Below, piece by piece: positions 62,880 through 64,000 of a stretch of 64,000 nucleotides of DNA; position 1 is the stretch's first letter, and each line of letters opens with the position of its first letter. A model generated the notes under the pieces. The model saw nothing but the letters and a program-made list of their open reading frames with translations. It did no database searches and was not told the DNA's origin. Both the position numbers and the translations under genes were made by a program. Source of the DNA: an uncultured Lysobacteraceae bacterium (GTDB lineage Bacteria > Pseudomonadota > Gammaproteobacteria > Xanthomonadales > Xanthomonadaceae). The stretch is taken from assembly GCA_946480825.1 (NCBI GenBank), contig CAMLLG010000010.1, positions 1 through 64,000 on the forward strand, written 5' to 3'.

Positions 62880-63323
62880 TTACGTGTCGAGTTTCGCGGC
62901 CAGCAGCGTCGCGGTGTCCAGCGCCGCGCGGATGGTCATCGCGAGATTCTCGCTGGCGTCGGCGCAGAGGCAGAGCGTGTGCGCTTTCGCCTGGGACGGG
63001 ATGCGCACCATCACGATCGATCCGTGTTCGGTAGCGATGCTGCTGTAAAGGGCCCGGCTGTTCAGGGCTTCCTTGCTGAAGGATTCGGTCAGGCCCATCA
63101 GCGAACTCATGATCGCCGCGGAGCGCTGCGGGTTCGCGTCGTGGGCGGGGCCGTTCGCGTGCGCGTAGCTGCGCCCGTCGACCGTCGCGACCGATGCGAA
63201 AAGAACGGCAGGCGTGCGTTCCAAGAGGGTCGCCAGTGCGCTCTGGCATTCCATCCTCGTTTGCATGCTGACGATGGTCTCCTGGGTGTTTTGTGGGGCA
63301 AGGGGTTTGAGGACTGCGGACAT
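62880..63323 (-). CDS. roadblock/LC7-like protein, first gene of the GTPase operon
   Basis: A 147-residue protein. After a flexible N-terminus, ECQSALATLLERTPAVLFAS, VATVDGRSYAHANG and SAAIMSSLMGLTESFSKEAL followed by GSIVMVRIPSQAKAHTLCLC and ASENLAMTIRAALDTATLLA follow the roadblock fold order (helix, strands, helix, strands, helix). It seems a second, distant paralogue of the 118-residue protein. GGAG precedes the ATG at 63323, and a 12-bp palindrome lies 31 bp upstream of the start. The assignment is by pattern. Confidence 0.72.
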   Translation of the reverse strand: MSAVLKPLAPQNTQETIVSMQTRMECQSALATLLERTPAVLFASVATVDGRSYAHANGPAHDANPQRSAAIMSSLMGLTESFSKEALNSRALYSSIATEHGSIVMVRIPSQAKAHTLCLCADASENLAMTIRAALDTATLLAAKLDT

Positions 63324-63663
63324 CGACAGCTCCGTTCTGCTCGTAATCGATTTGTAACCGGTTACCAAGCACGTTCCGTGCCAATTTTCCATGCGGTATC
63401 GGCCGGCAACCCGCGTCCCCATGATTTCGCGGCAAGTCCAAGCTGAACAACCGCTTCCCGTGCCCGATCCGGGTCGGGAAATGAACGGGTGGGCGATCTG
63501 ACGCTCCGGGTCATGTCATTGACGTATTTTCGACAGGATGGGCGTCGAATGAGATGGACCATTACTTTCGTCACGGTACGCTCGGCGTCGTGATCGAAGC
63601 GCACGGCCGGTTTCCGTCGATCTGCTACTGTCCGCATCCCGTCGCGCCGAATCCACGAACGTC
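63324..63663. promoter_or_regulatory. divergent gap with GTAACCGGTTAC palindrome
   Basis: 340 bp between the GTPase operon and the HemJ/CopD-like gene; no gene seen. A 12-bp perfect palindrome GTAACCGGTTAC lies at 63354-63365, just upstream of the first roadblock-type gene, and is a candidate operator. Toward the other gene a TTGACG (63520-63525) is a possible -35 element without a good -10. Confidence 0.45.
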
Positions 63664-64000
63664 ATGCAGGCTTATTTCTGGGTCAAGACCTTCCATCTGG
63701 TGTTCGTCATCGCGTGGATGGCCACCGTGTTCTATCTGCCCCGCATCCTGGTGAATATCGCCGAGGCCGGCGACGTGCCCGCGGTGCGCGAGCGGCTGGT
63801 GCTGATGGGACGACGGCTGTACCGCTTCGGCCATGGGATGTTCGGCCTCTCGCTGATCTTCGGTCTCGCGCTCTGGCTCGGTTATCGGGTACTCCCCGAC
63901 TTCCCGACGATGGTGGTCCCCGGCACGGGCTGGATGCACGCGAAACTGACGCTGGTCGCGCTGATGCTGGCGTATTTCATCGTCTGCGGACGCTGGTTGA
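63664..64000 (+). CDS. HemJ/CopD-family membrane protein, N-terminal part
   Basis: The first 112 residues of a polytopic membrane protein cut by the right edge. WVKTFHLVFVIAWMATVFYL opens with the His-containing helix typical of HemJ (oxygen-independent protoporphyrinogen oxidase). RRLYRFGHGMFGLSLIFGLA and GWMHAKLTLVALMLAYF match later HemJ motifs (second His region). CopD-type proteins share this fold, so HemJ is preferred but not certain. The ATG at 63664 opens MQAYFWVKTFH. Heme synthesis fits the siroheme and redox genes of the window only loosely. Confidence 0.8.
   Translation, partial: MQAYFWVKTFHLVFVIAWMATVFYLPRILVNIAEAGDVPAVRERLVLMGRRLYRFGHGMFGLSLIFGLALWLGYRVLPDFPTMVVPGTGWMHAKLTLVALMLAYFIVCGRWL

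Overview
This is a 64 kb stretch of a very GC-rich chromosome, with strongly GC3-biased codons and long antisense shadow ORFs. Gene content and order (purM / DUF2066 / permease / hda; cysB divergent from cysG-cysK; amgK-murU beside xanB; gspA-gspB; TonB receptors; chromosomal REP elements of the GTAGGAGCGGCTTCAGCCGC type) point to a gammaproteobacterium of the Xanthomonadaceae/Lysobacteraceae (Lysobacter, Luteimonas or Pseudoxanthomonas-like). The exact genus is inference. I saw no rRNA, tRNA, CRISPR array, prophage or insertion sequence.

Layout. 0-9 kb: truncated purM, a secreted DUF2066 protein, an AI-2E-type permease and hda; then peptidoglycan-recycling amgK-murU facing the GDP-mannose enzyme xanB, a periplasmic tandem TonB-C protein and a HAD phosphatase. 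8.5-12.4 kb: sulfur assimilation (cysK, cysG, divergent cysB). 12.4-16.2 kb: an unusual four-gene operon with a DUF2589 protein, two unrecognised proteins and a three-part peptidoglycan hydrolase without signal peptide. 16.6-30.2 kb: secreted M14 carboxypeptidase, outer-membrane barrel, hybrid histidine kinase, epimerase-like protein, DEAD-box helicase, S9 peptidase, S4 RNA-binding protein, VOC protein and WYL regulator. 30.5-39.4 kb: gspB-gspA, EamA transporters around a LysR/cupin pair, a PilG/PilH-like regulator and a DUF885 peptidase. 39.4-43.3 kb: fdhF-like oxidoreductase, a small winged-helix protein and fdhD, chained by ATGA overlaps. 43.4-48.1 kb: TPR-sulfotransferase plus TonB-dependent receptor. 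48.2-50.6 kb: a lower-GC restriction-modification island. 50.7-60 kb: kinase/universal-stress fusion, phosphoesterase, cyclophilin, PadR/sensor pair, PHA depolymerase, TfoX-like protein, methyltransferase, DODA-type dioxygenase and deacetylase-like protein. 59.7-63.3 kb: an MglA/roadblock-type small-GTPase operon. The window ends in a truncated HemJ/CopD-like membrane protein.

Main points for a second look: (1) the DUF2589 / peptidoglycan hydrolase operon; (2) the Ras-like GTPase operon with two roadblock-type proteins, two unknowns and a 56-residue microprotein; (3) a REP hairpin translated in frame inside the fdhF-like gene; (4) two copies of a multi-hairpin element whose stems differ by compensating changes; (5) a 17-bp tandem duplication that creates a six-codon mini-ORF between fdhF and its partner gene.
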